Positions 13,567-27,791 of a stretch of 64,000 nucleotides of DNA are shown one piece after another. Both the position numbers and the translations under genes were made by a program. The DNA comes from Onchocerca volvulus (taxonomy: Eukaryota > Nematoda > Chromadorea > Rhabditida > Onchocercidae): assembly GCA_000499405.2 (NCBI GenBank), contig HG738139.1, positions 5,480,616 through 5,544,615 on the forward strand, in the 5' to 3' direction. Within the stretch, counting starts at the first letter, position 1, and each line of letters starts with the position of its first letter. The notes under the pieces were generated by a model. It made no database searches. It saw only the letters and a program-made list of their open reading frames with translations, and was not told where the DNA came from.

Positions 13567-16500
13567 ATGTTAATCGAATCGGAAATACGAGAGAAAGCCT
13601 ATCGATTGGTGACATTTTCGGCGGTTACATTTTCATTTGTGGCAATTCTGGCCGTTTTCATCACTCTACCAATGGTTAATAATTATATCAATTCGATACA
13701 TGCGCGAGTACAATCGGAAATGGAATTTTGTAAGGTAACTTATTCATTGAGTGTTTTTTTATGTTTTATTCTTCTCAATTTCTATTTCTATTCCAATTTA
13801 CCCTATTTTAGTCTTCAGATACTGAAAGATTAAAATCGAGACATCAGAGATGAGATTTCTTACATAATGACAGAAGTTGCAGCGCTCAAAACTTTTAAGT
13901 AAATTAAACCCTGACAATCTTTGGTCTCTATTCTATATCCTGATAGTTTCTGCTTGTCACTTCTAAAATTATGCTTCAGAAACAGCAAAGATTTAACTAA
14001 TTTCGTTATTCAAAATGTTGCTGAAATTGTTTGATACTAAATAATCTGATATTTTTATAGGAAATTGTTTGAATTCATCTTTATAAGACTAAAATACTTT
14101 AAAATCTTCAGGTTAAGAAATCTATAATAGCTTTTTAATGGCTGATAATTGTCTGGTGATTTCTGAAATTGAGTAATTCAAATTCTGGGAATAATATACT
14201 TTCGTCTGCTTTACTATATGCTTTCAAAATCATTTTCCATCATTTTGCATTCTTCCTCATTTGTTTCTTCCGCTTATGTATGACTTTTTCCAGATTATCA
14301 TTCTTTGTATTTTCTCCTTCATTAATCTCTCTTCCTTTCCACCGAAGAAGGCAAGATAATATCTTCAAGAAAAATGATCCATATGGTTGATTCTTTTTTT
14401 TGCGATATTCTTCTTTGACAGATTTTTAGATATCCAAAGAACACACCAAATGTTTCTGACAGTAATTCTTTTAAGAAGCACGCCTTGCTAATTTGTTTCT
14501 GTTAAGTGTCTTCCAACATCTATTGTAGAAATGCCGTTTGTTACTTAAAATTCGACAAAGAAGCCTTTTTTATCAATAAATGACAAAAGGAGATTAGTTG
14601 TGTGAAGTGTTGAAATGAGTGATTCAAATCGTCGCTCAATGAAAACATCGAAATATGTTTTAAGAAAATGACATATCCAGATAGATAAAAACGGATAAAC
14701 ATGACTTTTAGGAAATGATGTAGTTATAATGATTGACACATAAGAAAAATGGATCCTTCTCTTCTAAATGAAGAAAACTGATCGGATTAGTGATAACCAG
14801 TTTCTCTGATCAATAGTAATTTTCATTAATTATCACTTGCATCCATTGTTAATTACATTTGAATCAAAGCGTCTTTGTTCCGATTCATACGTTAAATGCA
14901 AATACCAATGCTTCGCAATTCGTAAATAAAAGCAGTGGATAATGATGTGAATGATTTAATCACGCGTAGATATCTAAATATCTTATCAATCAGATAATTG
15001 TTTACATCTAAGAATAAATGTAGTGATAGTTGAAAAGGCTAGCTTTAATACTTTCCGAGGAAAAGAAATATGAAAGCGAATCAAAGTTCCAACTTTATGC
15101 GAAAAAATTAATACTAAATATTTGTCTAACTAATGCTAAATATTTGATGATTTAATGGGAAATACAGTAGGACCATCATAAAGAAAGCGATAGATGGAAT
15201 GGTGATGAATTCAGGCCTTAATCTATAATAAAAAGAAATTTAACTCCACATCGCATGTATGGAAATGAGTATAAGTTCAATAAGCATCCATTTTATGCGT
15301 CCTAATTTCACAGCTATGAATTAGTAAACAGTTGGATATTACAGTAATGGTACAGTATTTTTCAAGACACTACCGAGACTAGCGTTTCGTTTCATTTTAT
15401 AATTATAAATTAATTAACGATCTTTTGTAAAAGATCAAAAAAAAAAAAAAAAAGAACATGGATGTATTACTTTGCGAAATATATATGTATAAATTCAGTA
15501 GTATTTTCATTTTCTGGAAAGCATTATTTGTGTAAAATGTACTACAAATTAATCAAAATTTGTTTGATGGTAATAGTATTTGTAGCACCACAAAAAACGA
15601 ATTCTTCTGTAGAAACCATAATGTAGAGAAGGAATTCATTGCTAATTTAGATTGTTTGATTTAAGCACTTGCCCGATCAAAACATTCCATCGATATAAAT
15701 TCTTTGCTGAAAACCGAATTAATTGATGGACACAATCGTTTGTCTTTTCACGCATTTATCAGTAAAATCAAATAAATTCTCAGGTTATTATGTTTTACCA
15801 GAAATAAAAGCGGAAATTAAATTTTTATGAAATGACAAACAAGAATAAATTTTTAATAAGCTAGAATGATTGCGGATAATTTCGATTTAAAAAAAAAAAA
15901 AAAACTGAAATCTATTTTTGTAGTTATCAGCCCGCGATGTGATGATGGAAGTGAATGAATACCGAGCAGGACCTCGAGGTGGAACACCGGTATTTCAAAA
16001 AGTTCTACATAATAAAACCGTAATTACTAGTCGCGCTAAAAGACAAAGCAGTTATTGTGAAGGTCAATTTGAATTTGAAGAATTTATATTTTTTTAATGC
16101 TGAAAGTTTCCAATATTTTGAATCTAACTGTAATTTTAATCCCCATACTTTCTAGTTCCAAATTTAGTAGGAAATATCACTTCTTAAAATTTTGAGTTCA
16201 AATTTTCAAAACTGTGGACTATCTGCCGAAAAAAATATATTTATTAATAGAGTGATAATTTCATTATTTCTAGGTTGTTGCTTACCAGGACTTCCAGGCC
16301 CAGACGGTCCTCCAGGCAAACACGGTATTCCTGGACGTCCAGGTGCACCCGGATCACCAGGATTTCCTGGAAGACCTCCAGCGTTAGCTTTTTTTTTTAT
16401 TCAGTTTCATTCTTCTCCGCTCTAAAATATTGATATCAAAACATCTCAAAAATATATGTTCAAGGGCATATTTTCATTGTCGATGCCAAATGATCAAAGA

Positions 16501-17250
16501 TTATCTATTTTAGAATTTGCGAAGAAGCTATCGAACCACCATGTTTAGCATGTCCACCAGGTGAACCGGGACCACCAGGACCACCAGGCGACCAAGGTTT
16601 CATCTTGCTCTTTCTTGACTTCAATTAAACATTTAATTTGATTTAGCTCTAATTTGGGTATACAGAAACTTGTATTGCAAAGACCGACACTTCAAATATA
16701 TTTGTCTTAGCTTCAAAGCTAATTTCAGGAAATGCTGGTCCACCTGGATATCCAGGTCGAAATGGTAATGATGGACCACCAGGACCACAAGGTCCTCCAG
16801 GACCGCCTGGACCTCCAGGAGAGCCAGGACGTGATGGTCCACGAGGAGATCCGGGACGACCAGCCATGAGTTCACCAGCAACACCCGGTGATCCAGGAGC
16901 GCCTGGTGAAACCGTAAGTATCATTAAGTTTCCATCAATTTTTCAATGAAATTTTCTAGTCCAGAAAAATCTGATTATCAAATTTGAATCTCATTTATGA
17001 TCATGCAAAGCAATCGTTGTAGGGACCACCAGGATTGCCCGGTGATCAGGGACCGGCAGGACGTCCAGGATCGGAGGGCCCACAGGGAATGCAGGGACCA
17101 CCAGGACCACCAGGCCAACCAGGTCAACCAGGTGAAGATGGACAAGAAGGACCACCAGGACACCCCGGACCGCAAGGCGAACGTGGTATTTGCCCAAAAT
17201 ACTGTGCTTTGGATGGTGGTGTCTTCTTCGAAGATGGTACAAGACGTTAA
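13567..17250 (+). CDS. Cuticle collagen (downstream copy of a tandem pair)
   Basis: Six exons join in phase: 13567-13734, 15924-16062, 16274-16382, 16514-16596, 16729-16913 and 17023-17250, again giving 303 aa. The N-terminus has a signal-anchor segment ([18 protein letters not shown]), the furin/subtilisin-like site RAKRQ near the end of exon 2, [11 protein letters not shown] opening the first triple-helical block, a Cys-containing spacer ([10 protein letters not shown]), and two Gly-X-Y blocks. It ends [21 protein letters not shown], almost identical to the upstream gene. The first intron is 2.2 kb. The non-collagenous region between the anchor and the cleavage site differs most between the copies ([12 protein letters not shown] here, an EAAEASEA run there), which suggests divergence in the processed propeptide. 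The gene probably makes a structural cuticle component of one or a few developmental stages; the stage cannot be read from sequence. Confidence 0.95.
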
Positions 17251-17982
17251 ACTAATCTACAAGAATCCCGAGATTGCTCATTCCCGTCAATTTCTTCAAC
17301 ATAATAATTTTCCGCTTATTCTATAAAAATTCATTAATTTTCTGCTAAAATTTGGTCATTCTGTATCTTGAAATTTTCAGATAAAAAAAAAAATTTATAA
17401 AATTTCGAGACTGAAAAATAGGAAACGAAAAAACTGGAAATTTCGAATGTTAAAAAATTTGGATTCTCGCAATAGGATTCGTTTTTTGTATTATGTTAAA
17501 TATTTTAATTCCGAACAGAGTATAGTTCACTTAGAAAATAAATCACTTTACTATAATTTTTTATTGGAATTTGCAGATAAAGAATTCCGAACTATTACTG
17601 ATAAAATGCAGAAAATTTAAGTTTAAAAACAATAAGAATATATTGAAAAGCGATACTTAAAAACCGATCTAGGAAGATTATTTGTCTTTTCTTAGAAATC
17701 CGATCAATTTTTTTTTCCTTAACCAGGAAAAATTTGTTAACGGCACTAATCTTCAAGACAAACTTTGAAAAAAAGATGCGATTTTATGTGTTTCAAAATG
17801 ATATCCAATTTATTGAAGCAGAATCCTGAGGATAATCTAATATAATAAATTCAATACAGAGCACGAAACCATTTATTCCCATCAAGAATTCAACAAAATC
17901 TAGAACTTTGAGTTCGAATTTCCTGAGATCAACAAAAGCTTGGAAAGGAATCGGGAATATCATTTATCAAATAGCAAAGAGC
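17251..17982. other. Convergent intergenic region
   Basis: About 730 bp separates the stop of the second collagen from the stop of the SETDB1 homologue on the other strand. It is AT-rich. Both 3' untranslated regions must lie here. No gene is supported. Confidence 0.6.
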
Positions 17983-20900
17983 TTAGAGAAGTCGCTTGCG
18001 ACAAAAACGTGATCCGCAAAAGCATTCGAGCTTCTTTCCATCTACAGTACCTTCAGAATAACCATAATCCCAAAATAGTTCCTAAAAATGAAGGTATGAA
18101 AGAGCAGTTTCAACTTATGTGAAACTGTCATTCTATTTTTGATTAAAATTCCACTACTGCAAATATTAAATTAGGTTTTAATTAGTTAAAAACACTGGAA
18201 ATAAATGATAATTCATTCATTACGTACAAGAACACGAGTAATCGAGAAAAATTAGCAAATTTATTATCAAGCGCTATCATGAAAATTAAAAACTGTGGAA
18301 GCAATCTCATCCATGAAAAACCAGAATTTAAATAATTAGATGAAACATACCGAACCCGCAGAGATCTTTGTTGTCGTGAAAAATGCAATCCATGGCAAAC
18401 GAAAATCGTGAGTATCAACATATACTAACTGGGCGCGAATATTGGGTTGACAGCTGTGATTGAAAAATCGTCCAATGTTACCTTTTTTCTTAGCATCAAT
18501 TGTGTACAGTGATGGAAGTTCCATGTTCTCGATGTATTTGATCATATCGAAACGACCTTCCGGTGGACCTAATTCGAAATTTTAGAAAGGAAAAAATCAT
18601 CGAAACTTTTGGAAAAATGAATTTCGAAACTTGAAATTGGAATTAATTTTACCGTTTTTTATTTGGAAGTACTGAATCTACTGAAAGTTATTGATGCTAA
18701 CAAAAAAGGATGAATCACCCGCTGGTTCAATTGCCGGCATATCAACATCGTCTGATTTCGTTCCATCCGCAAACACATCTGATTCCGTCATGACAAGGGA
18801 CGAACGCGCATAATCTAGATCTGCTGCTGCTAACTCATTCTTTCTCTGCAAACAATTCATAGAAATTTAAAAATTCGAACCAAAAACAATAAATCGTTTT
18901 GCATAAAATTTTTTAACAGAAAGCCAATGAAATTTACTGATGATTCCCCCATTGAAGAGTCCTGTTGTTCTTCACTACCGCCATGTACAAGTTTTCGACG
19001 TTTTTGCGTTCTGACAGTTTTCTTCTCGGAATGACTTTCTTCTGACGAAAATGACGAATCTTGTCCACTGGAATATCCAATTTATGATGAAAAAGATTGT
19101 AATTCAGAACTTTGAAAATTTCAGATTTCAATAATGCCTGCAGACAACAGTGAGATCATTCAACAAAAACAATGAGAAAATAATCCATTTCCTGACCTAT
19201 CATAATCGTCATCTTCCTCAGATGCATCTTCATCAACTGCAATCAATTCACCTTCGGATGATAAAACAGGTCCACCTCAAGAAAACAATTTAATAGCTTT
19301 TTAAACATTCTCTCATAATCCATTCCTAAAAGCAAATTTAAAATATTGAATCTTACCACAATTAATTTCTTCATCTGAATAATAACCGTCATTCGAATCT
19401 CCCAAATCAACACCAGCATTATGTTTTTCTTTTTCAACGTTATCTACCAAATTCACATCAGCAAAATATTCATCACCAAACTACAAATATTTATTTATAT
19501 AGTATAGAAAGAACGAGTTTTCAAACTTCCAAAATCTTTTACAAACTCTAACTTATATGATTTATATGTTTCATTGATGCTTCCGCCAGTAAAAAATGCT
19601 CTAACGATAACTACAGATCTAAAAAAATTGTTAGCAAGCATCTTGAACGTTTACTACAAAATACCGAAATGTAACAATTGTTCTACTAATTAGTATATAA
19701 AGACGAGAAACATGAGAGAATTTCCAATAAAGACCTACCGCTTTGCCTTCTCTTTCCGCTTGGCTGTCTGTAAGAATAGCACCAGCATAAGTAGATAAAA
19801 AAACACCGGCTGGAATATCAATCATCGATCGAACACCCCAACCCATTTTTTCTGTTTTAAACAACTGCAAAAAGAATCAAATTCAAAACAGCTGAAACCG
19901 AGAAGTAAATGATGAAAACTCGGCAAACCATAACTTCCCAAAAATTCTCATATTTTCGAAGAATTTTCTACCATAAATATGGTTGATTTGGATTAGAACT
20001 AGTAGGAATTTCACTTTCACTTTGCGATCTTTGTGACTGTTTTTTTTTTCAATCTAATTATTGCTTCTGTATGCTTCGTAAACTTAAATTTAGTTTTGGA
20101 TTGTTAAGGCAACAATAAAAATGTTTCAAGGAACTGAATTTAATTTCAAATAAATTGCACTTTCATAGTTTCTGAAGTAGCATTGAATAATATAAGCTTT
20201 CAATGATTCAGCAGTACAGAATTGCGATAGAAATTAGTTTAACAATCGTACATATACCGAAATGCAACTCGAAGTAACCCATCTGAGATATATTTTAAAC
20301 AAAAATAAATTAATGAAGAGGAGTAGGGACTACTGCCCTGACAAATGATCAAACTGACTAATCACACACTAGTAAGAAGCAACCGATTCTATCTGAATTG
20401 AGTTTATCATTGACTATTTAACCACTATTCCTGATTTTAAGTAGCTTTATTTTATTTTCTGAAATCTTTCAAAACGAAATCAAGATCCGCTCGAAGACTT
20501 GATTGTGTAGAGATCATTGATATTGAATTTCGCCCCAATTTGGTACAAATGTACGGAATCTGAGATTAATACAACCAACAAACAAAAAAGCATTTTCCGC
20601 TCCATGAAACAAAAAAGCATTTTCCGCTCCATGACAATTACGAAACAAAAGTTTCTCGATTTTCGGGATACGATAATTTGGCACGGAAATTCGCTCTCTT
20701 GTATCAACGGATTATCTTTCTCAGTGTTTATTAATTCTTTTGGTCGTTAAACATAAGTACAACTAATATGTGCATATCAATAAAGTCGAAATCTTTCTAA
20801 GACTTTCAATCTAAAATTCGTCACAACACAGATTCCTATAGATCTTGGTGAAGTTACAAGAATCTCTTTGGTAACCACAATCAATAGTGAAATATTTGCT

Positions 20901-23900
20901 TAAGCCGGGTTATGAAATCTTGAATATCATAGTTAAAAATAATATAACTGGCATTTGCCTCCAATCAACATAACAAATAAGAGAAAAACCTCAAGCGGAA
21001 TTTTCATTTGTTGTTGCACCACTCGATTATGACAGTTACTTCGACTGCATCTACACTTCTCATTACATTCATATAAACCTGACAAGTATGATTCATCGTT
21101 GCCTCCAAGTGATAAATTACGATACCTAAAAAAATCCTCGTTAAATTAATTTACATGCTAATTTTATAGTTTAATAGTAAAATGCTTATGGCAGCAAGAG
21201 CTAATCATTCCAATCAATAAAACCAAATGATAATAACTTCTTCTTAAAAATTTGATAAGTTTCTTAAAAAAGGAGTACAAAGCAATATTTCGCAAAATGA
21301 ATTAAGACTTATGCTGATTTCAGAAATACAAAATAAAATGAAATCTCAAAAATTAACGCAATTTTATAAAATTAATCTTAAAATAAAATGGTTTTCTTTT
21401 TTAAAAAAATTCACATATATCCTTGAGCAAATGAAGGTTGAAGACTTTTATCCAAACGTAATACTTCCGCGCGGGTTAATAAACGACATTCACATCGAGT
21501 CTCATCCGCACAATCATCTATTAAAAAAAAAAAAAAAAAATTGCGAAACTTTTCATGGAGTTCAAAATCATCATTGTTTGAAGTTCCTTTTTCATAATGT
21601 AAAATTTTTGAAACGTTTAGAAAAAAAAACAAATTACAAAATACCGACCAATGCAGGTACATCCGCTGCAAAAATCAAATGATATGGATGATACATCTGT
21701 TTCCTTATCATACGGATATCGTCGTGATTCATATTCAATCTGTAAAAAAAAAAAAAAAAAATTGGACATATCAAACATTTGAAATCATGAGAATTTTAAT
21801 ATCTAAAGGAAACAAAAGACGAAAATCATCGAAAATTCAAGTAATATTGTTCTTCCAGACATAATTTAGGAAAGTAAGAATGTAAAGTTTTTTCACATTA
21901 ATAAAGTAATTGTGCTCTAAACATGATTTCAATAAGATTTAAAAAAGAAAGAGATAGAGACTTCCGAGGAAATTATAGGTAGCAAGATTCATTTCACTGA
22001 AATTAAAATAGAAAGCGAAAGTTTACTTTTGGTGGTAATTCATCATCAATTTCATTATAAACAGAAATTGGGATAGCCTCACAACCATTCGTGAAATCAT
22101 CCATTAGTTTAGCTTTAACCGATGTTCGATAAATTACATTCGGACGAACTGTTCGATCAAATGTGAACAGGTCGATTGTTAGGCGGCTAGATGTATCCTA
22201 AAAACCCATAAAAAAAAAAAAATCTCTTAAATAAATTAAATTTTGAAATCTTAGTTACTTCAACGTGCACGGATTTCATCACTTTTCTTAACTCATTTAA
22301 ACAGCTTTATTTTCATTATAAGCTAATCATTGTAGATAAAGAAAAAAATCGCATTAACTAGAATCTTTAGCGATATCTAGCAGCAGGTCAAGATCGATTC
22401 ATTAAAAAAATAATACTGATGTAGCAACTTTATAGCATCAAGAAAAACCATACCTTCAAATATTTTGTTATCTGATCCAATCTGTAGATAGAGATTCCAC
22501 ACGGTGTACGATAAACCACAGCTGAACTAATCGCTTTACGATTATGGGCTACTTTAGCCTTTTTCGTGAATGTTACAATCTGCAAGAAAATAAATTTTTT
22601 TTCTTTTTTTTTTTTTGAAATATATTTAACAATATTCTCAGAACATTCGAGAAAATTTTAATTTCAAAATTAATAATTTTTTAAAACATACATAAAAACC
22701 GAAATAACATCTTAAGCTTTCTTATCTTTGATATATTTTTCCAAATTTTGCTCGTTGTAAGTCATAAGAACAAGACTGAATGACACTTTGTTTTAAAATA
22801 AAATTCGAAAATAATGCAGCAGTTACCTCACGCGACCAACCTATCAGTAAAGGAATCATATAAGGTGAATAGCCGCAAAATTCTTTATCAAATGGATCCT
22901 TATCTAGACATTGTAAACAGTTGATCGTACAGCGCGAATGAATGACTTGTTGCAAGTTACTCCATTCCGGTATATCTTGTACAATAAGATTCTTCTGCAT
23001 AAAGAAAAGAATGCATTTGAATTTGGGAAAAATTATATAATTTGAGATCGATTTTTGAAAATAAATGTATTTTCTGGATTAATGTTTCATATATAAACTT
23101 TAAAATATTTCATTCCTTCAATCGATTTAAATTGGAGTCATTTAAATAAATTTAATTATTGCAGACCTCTTTGCGCAGACTAGATACTCGTCCTTCAATA
23201 ACTGAGTAATCTTGATATTGATAATCATTCTCATACTGCATGGTTAATATTCCTCCTTTTCGAGCTGTTTGACGCCTAGGATAATTCTGAAAAAAAAAAA
23301 AAAAGAGAAACCAAGATTTTATCGGAAAGTTTTAAAAATGATTATAAGAGAAAAAAAATGGACTGTGAGAACAAAAAAAAGTTATATGAAAAATTAACAA
23401 TTAATATCTATTACCGGTTCATTGTCACTCAGTAAAGCTCGACCACGTGGACAAAGATCCACTTCCTCGCTAAAAATAATAATAAGCTTTAGGAAAAAAA
23501 AATGCTTTTACAACAATAATAATAGCGGAATGATAAAGACAGAAAAACTCCACAAAGTTCCAGCTCTATTTCTAAAGAGATAATGCAAGCTTATTTTAAT
23601 TTCTTTATTTCTTCAATAAAGTCTCTAATTTTCAAACCTTAAATTCATATTTGAAATAATTTGTCTGGGTAATGGAAGTGTATATTCCAAATTGTGAGCT
23701 AATCGTGCTTCCCGTCTGGAACGTATTGGAACCGCTGAAAATCCAGTTTTCTCCTGTTGCTCGATCTTTTCCAACCTCTAGAAATATAAAATATCTAAAT
23801 AATTTATTAAATTATATAATTTGACATACTGGTAATTTTCAAACTTTGTTAAAAAGTTTCGAAAAAATTTAGAAATTTTATAATGACTTAAAGTTACATC

Positions 23901-26900
23901 AATTGTTTGACGGATTGCTTCTAATCTTTCCGAACCACGATAAATCCATTCATCTATGTGACAATGACGACTGCACGGAGTCATCACACAATCTGCACCG
24001 TATTTGCTACGAATTGGAAAACGCAATAATGCGAACTGCCTTTCAGTTCTCAAAACATATGCAGAATGAGGTTTACCCTCTCGGAGAATCTGTAAGCAAT
24101 ATTTATCTTGATCCTAAAATAAATCAGACACTTGTTTTGCTTAATTTCCCTAAGTTTCAGAAAACGGCTTTCCTAGGACCGTCTCTAAGTGATTAAAGTT
24201 TTCATGAAGAAAAAATCTTCGATGCAGAAAAAAGATTTTTTTTTAGAGCAATTTTTACTATTTTATAAATGAATAGCGGTCAAACTTAATGTTCATATAT
24301 AAATTAATGATCTTACATTTACACGCTGTGTGTTTTCTTTACGCTTCATCGGCACAAGTGGCCAATCCGGAAAATTCTTTAAATAATGTTTGACAAATTT
24401 TTGTCGGAACTGTGGTACTAGACACCAATTACTGCAACGATCTATTTCCTATAAAAATTACTGTTTACTTCAATTCATCATACATTTGAATAAAACCCTA
24501 ATTCTAAGATTAAAAGCTGAGCAAAAATTTATAAAATTAGCCAATTTTATCCGATATCACAAGTGCCTAGTCATTAGAGCACTTATATATCAATGCAAAT
24601 GTTACTAAATGCAGACACAGTTGTACATGACTTCTCACCACATCGTTTTAAAAAAGGGTCAGTCTATCAGCTATCAAAACATCATGTTCAATCTAACAAT
24701 ATGGAATATTTAAGGCTGATTTGTTACAAATTCAAAATAATCATCGTTTCATAATATATATCATTAAATAGAAATGTATCCAAATAAAATTAACCTACTT
24801 AACTTAGTTTTATTAACTTACATAACATAAATGAAAAATTTTATCAAAACAATTAATTCCTCCCTTCTTAATAAAAACTTACTTCTTTGAAATTGTGAAA
24901 TCTATATTTCTGTTCTGCAAGAATATAAACTGTACGTTCGTGAACGAAACTATCAATACCATTATCAAAAAATATCTGGAAAAAATAATAGAATGACTTC
25001 AGAGATAACTAAAAATGCAGAAAATTCAATTTCTAGGAATTTTATCCTCATTACCAGCATTTCATTTTGCGAGGATCCATGTGGTCCCACACCTACTATT
25101 CCTGAATAAAATGCTTTCCGATATCGCTCAAATCGAAGTCTGAAAATAAGATTACTTTAAGGAAAAAATTCTAATTCGAAATAAGTGAACAATTAATTTT
25201 GAATTGAAAAAACAGGAATTACTTTGGTTCATATAAAGCACATACGCGCACCCCTTCCCATATATGTAAACGACCTTCAACTTTACGTGCAATACGTGAA
25301 ATATCAATTATTTCCTCATTACCATCACCAAACAGCACGTTGTATTCACGTGGAGAGATCTGAAATTGCAGCTACGTGAAAATTAATTTCTAAACATTGA
25401 AATCAAAACTACAAAAACTGGAGTCATAGCAAACAAGCAGTATCCTATTGTAACCTATTAACAATTAATTGCTAAAAAGACAGTTACCGATATAGTAGAA
25501 GCCAGTTACGACAAAAATTAATGGCAACAATTATATTGATTACAAAATAATAATTAAGTTTAAATGAGTTCATTAGACATTTACATAATTATTTAATAAA
25601 ATAATCCACTTCTAATTCATTAAGTGCAGAATTCTACCTTCTCAACAATTTGGCAACGAACGAAATTATATGCCTTCTGCTGACGAGCTAAACAAAAACA
25701 ACCGTTTGGAATATCACTAATATTGACGGGATCATTGATAACGATATAATTTCTCTGCACATGTTCATTATGAGTCACATTGACAACGCTGATTTCTTCA
25801 TTACTTATGGCCTAAAATCAATTCTAGAATCTTATACAACAAATTTCATTCCGCCGCATAAAAATTTAATCATAATCAAAAGTCAGTGGTGCGAAACAAA
25901 CAAATCCATTTTCAAATAATGAGCAAAAAATAATTAACTTATTTCTACTGATCTTTGATTCTTTTTTAATACTGATTCTTTCGATAAATACTATATGAAA
26001 AGAAAACTTTTTTCTTTACAATTGATTAAATGATATCTATAGTTCACATAAAAATAATAATCCCATTATTTTGAATAAAGATATCTTGAAAGATATTAAA
26101 AAGCAAAAACCTACCAAATTAAATTGAAATCTATGAAATAAAACTAAAACTTGTAGACAAAGAAGGAAATGAGTTAAACTCACTGGAAAATTTCGGTCAT
26201 TTTTCTGCGAATCCATTATCGATTCTTTCGTTATATTTGCACGCTGCTCCTTCGCCAACATTTCTGCTTGATTTATCAAATTTCGAGATGAAGAACTTGC
26301 CTGTGATACACTTTCATTTGATGAGGAGAAATTGTGCTGCAAAATTTCTATTAAAGTTTCTTGTCGGTAACATGAAACTGGAAATATCTATTTTTAGATT
26401 AATTTACGAAACTGGAACAATTTTCAAATAAGAGCGTTCCAATTTAAATACTATTACCATTAAAATTATACAACCAAGCTTAATGATTAGTTAGTAAATA
26501 AAAAGTATAAGCGTGATCATGCTTTAATCAAAGATTCATCTATCAACCGTCAAATCATTTTATCTCCAGTTTCACTAGCAATTCTTATTGTAATAAAGTA
26601 ATTATGATAATTATGAAAAATGAAGAGATTAACCTACTTATTTCATTTCACATGTTCACTAAAGCATTACAATCATAAGGATGAAACATTCGTTCTTATC
26701 ATCGCACCTCTTATTGTTATCATTACAAAAAAAATTTTTGAGAAAAAAATTTACTCTACCAATTCATTGAGCAGATTATTGGCGTATTGTGTCAGTTCGT
26801 TTGATATCATCACTAAATCACTGCTACAGTCATCATTCACATACCTGCTGAAATTATCAAAAAATATTATCAAAGCGACAGGAAAAATATGAAAATTCCA

Positions 26901-27245
26901 AATTTTTCTTTTTTTTGTTTCTAATAAGAACTCCTGGTCCTCAGAAAAATTAGTGAATATCTAGTTTCCAAATACAGTGGTGAATTAATGGAAAAGTTTA
27001 CGCTGAGTTATTTTTCGATCGTTCCTATTATGACTGCCATGTTCGATATCAATCATTTACCATGTTCAGTAATTAAATATATTCATTTAAGACAAGAGAA
27101 TAACAAAAAAGGTGAAATTTATCCGACCAGACAGGAGATGATCGATCATTTTTGAAGTCTTGCAGTACTTCACATGCGATCGTTACAAAATCATCCACAG
27201 ATTGTATGGCTTCTTCATCCGATGGTATAGAAGATGTTTCAATCT
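17983..27245 (-). CDS. met-2: SETDB1/MET-2-type histone H3K9 methyltransferase
   Basis: The exons follow the SETDB1 order. Tudor-like segments run from about 25810 down to 23900 (including HIDEWIYRGSERLE). A pre-MBD segment YMIPLLIGWSRE lies near 22840. The methyl-CpG-binding-like domain with VYRTPCG is at about 22456-22582. The pre-SET zinc cluster (CSGCTCIG, DDCADETRCECRLL, YECNEKCRCSRSNCHNR) spans about 21760-21000. The first SET half LFKTEKMGWGVRS and GDEYFADVN lies at 19870-19355, followed by an acidic, Ser-rich insert (19276-18680). The second SET half has GNIGRFFNHSCQPN (18570-18345). A final short exon (17983-18081) supplies ELFWDYGY and the post-SET CFCGSRFC, ending CRKRLL. In other animals this enzyme deposits H3K9 methylation in heterochromatin. 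The catalytic NHSC and post-SET cysteines are present. The 5' end is unresolved: exons at about 26190-26335 and 27120-27245 read through in phase 0, and exons further upstream might also belong. Confidence 0.92.
20581..20634 (+). repeat. 27-bp perfect tandem duplication in a SETDB1 intron
   Basis: Two adjacent identical 27-bp copies (20581-20607, 20608-20634) begin AACAAAAAAGCATTTTCCGC. They lie in the roughly 1.1 kb intron between the pre-SET and SET exons. Confidence 0.95.
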
Positions 27246-27517
27246 GAAACGAATAAATGATTTCAGTGTACAAATTAAGTTATGTGTTCTTGAAATCTAA
27301 CTTTGTTAATGAAAATTACCAAGACCATAATATATTTTACTTTTGATATTATCGAAATGCATTCACAAAGTTGTTAAGCTCTCCAGCATTTCTGATTCTG
27401 GCATATTACTTCACTTCAAATGCTCCTAACATCAAACTATATTTTGGTAAATAATGTTGAAAAGACATAATGATTCTAACTTAAACTTCATGAATTATCT
27501 TCACTGTAATAGACTTA

Positions 27518-27743
27518 CTAAAAACTGACATTTTTCCAATTCTGACTGAAATCCTCCGCAACAGGCCAATTATACATTTGTGCCAGTAACATCGTCAACA
27601 TTACAATTACTTCGATTGGCTCAGAAAGAGTTTTCTGAAAGATTTGAAGTTTGCTGACAATAATGGATTAAACTTCAATATATAGTAATTATAAATAATC
27701 AGTAAGAGAATAAGAATAAATAATGAATAAAAAGAAAAATAAA

Positions 27744-27791
<48 letters not shown>

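Noticed and set aside
21311..21682. 123-codon plus-strand frame
   Set aside because: It is antisense to the SETDB1 pre-SET exons and includes a poly-A run.
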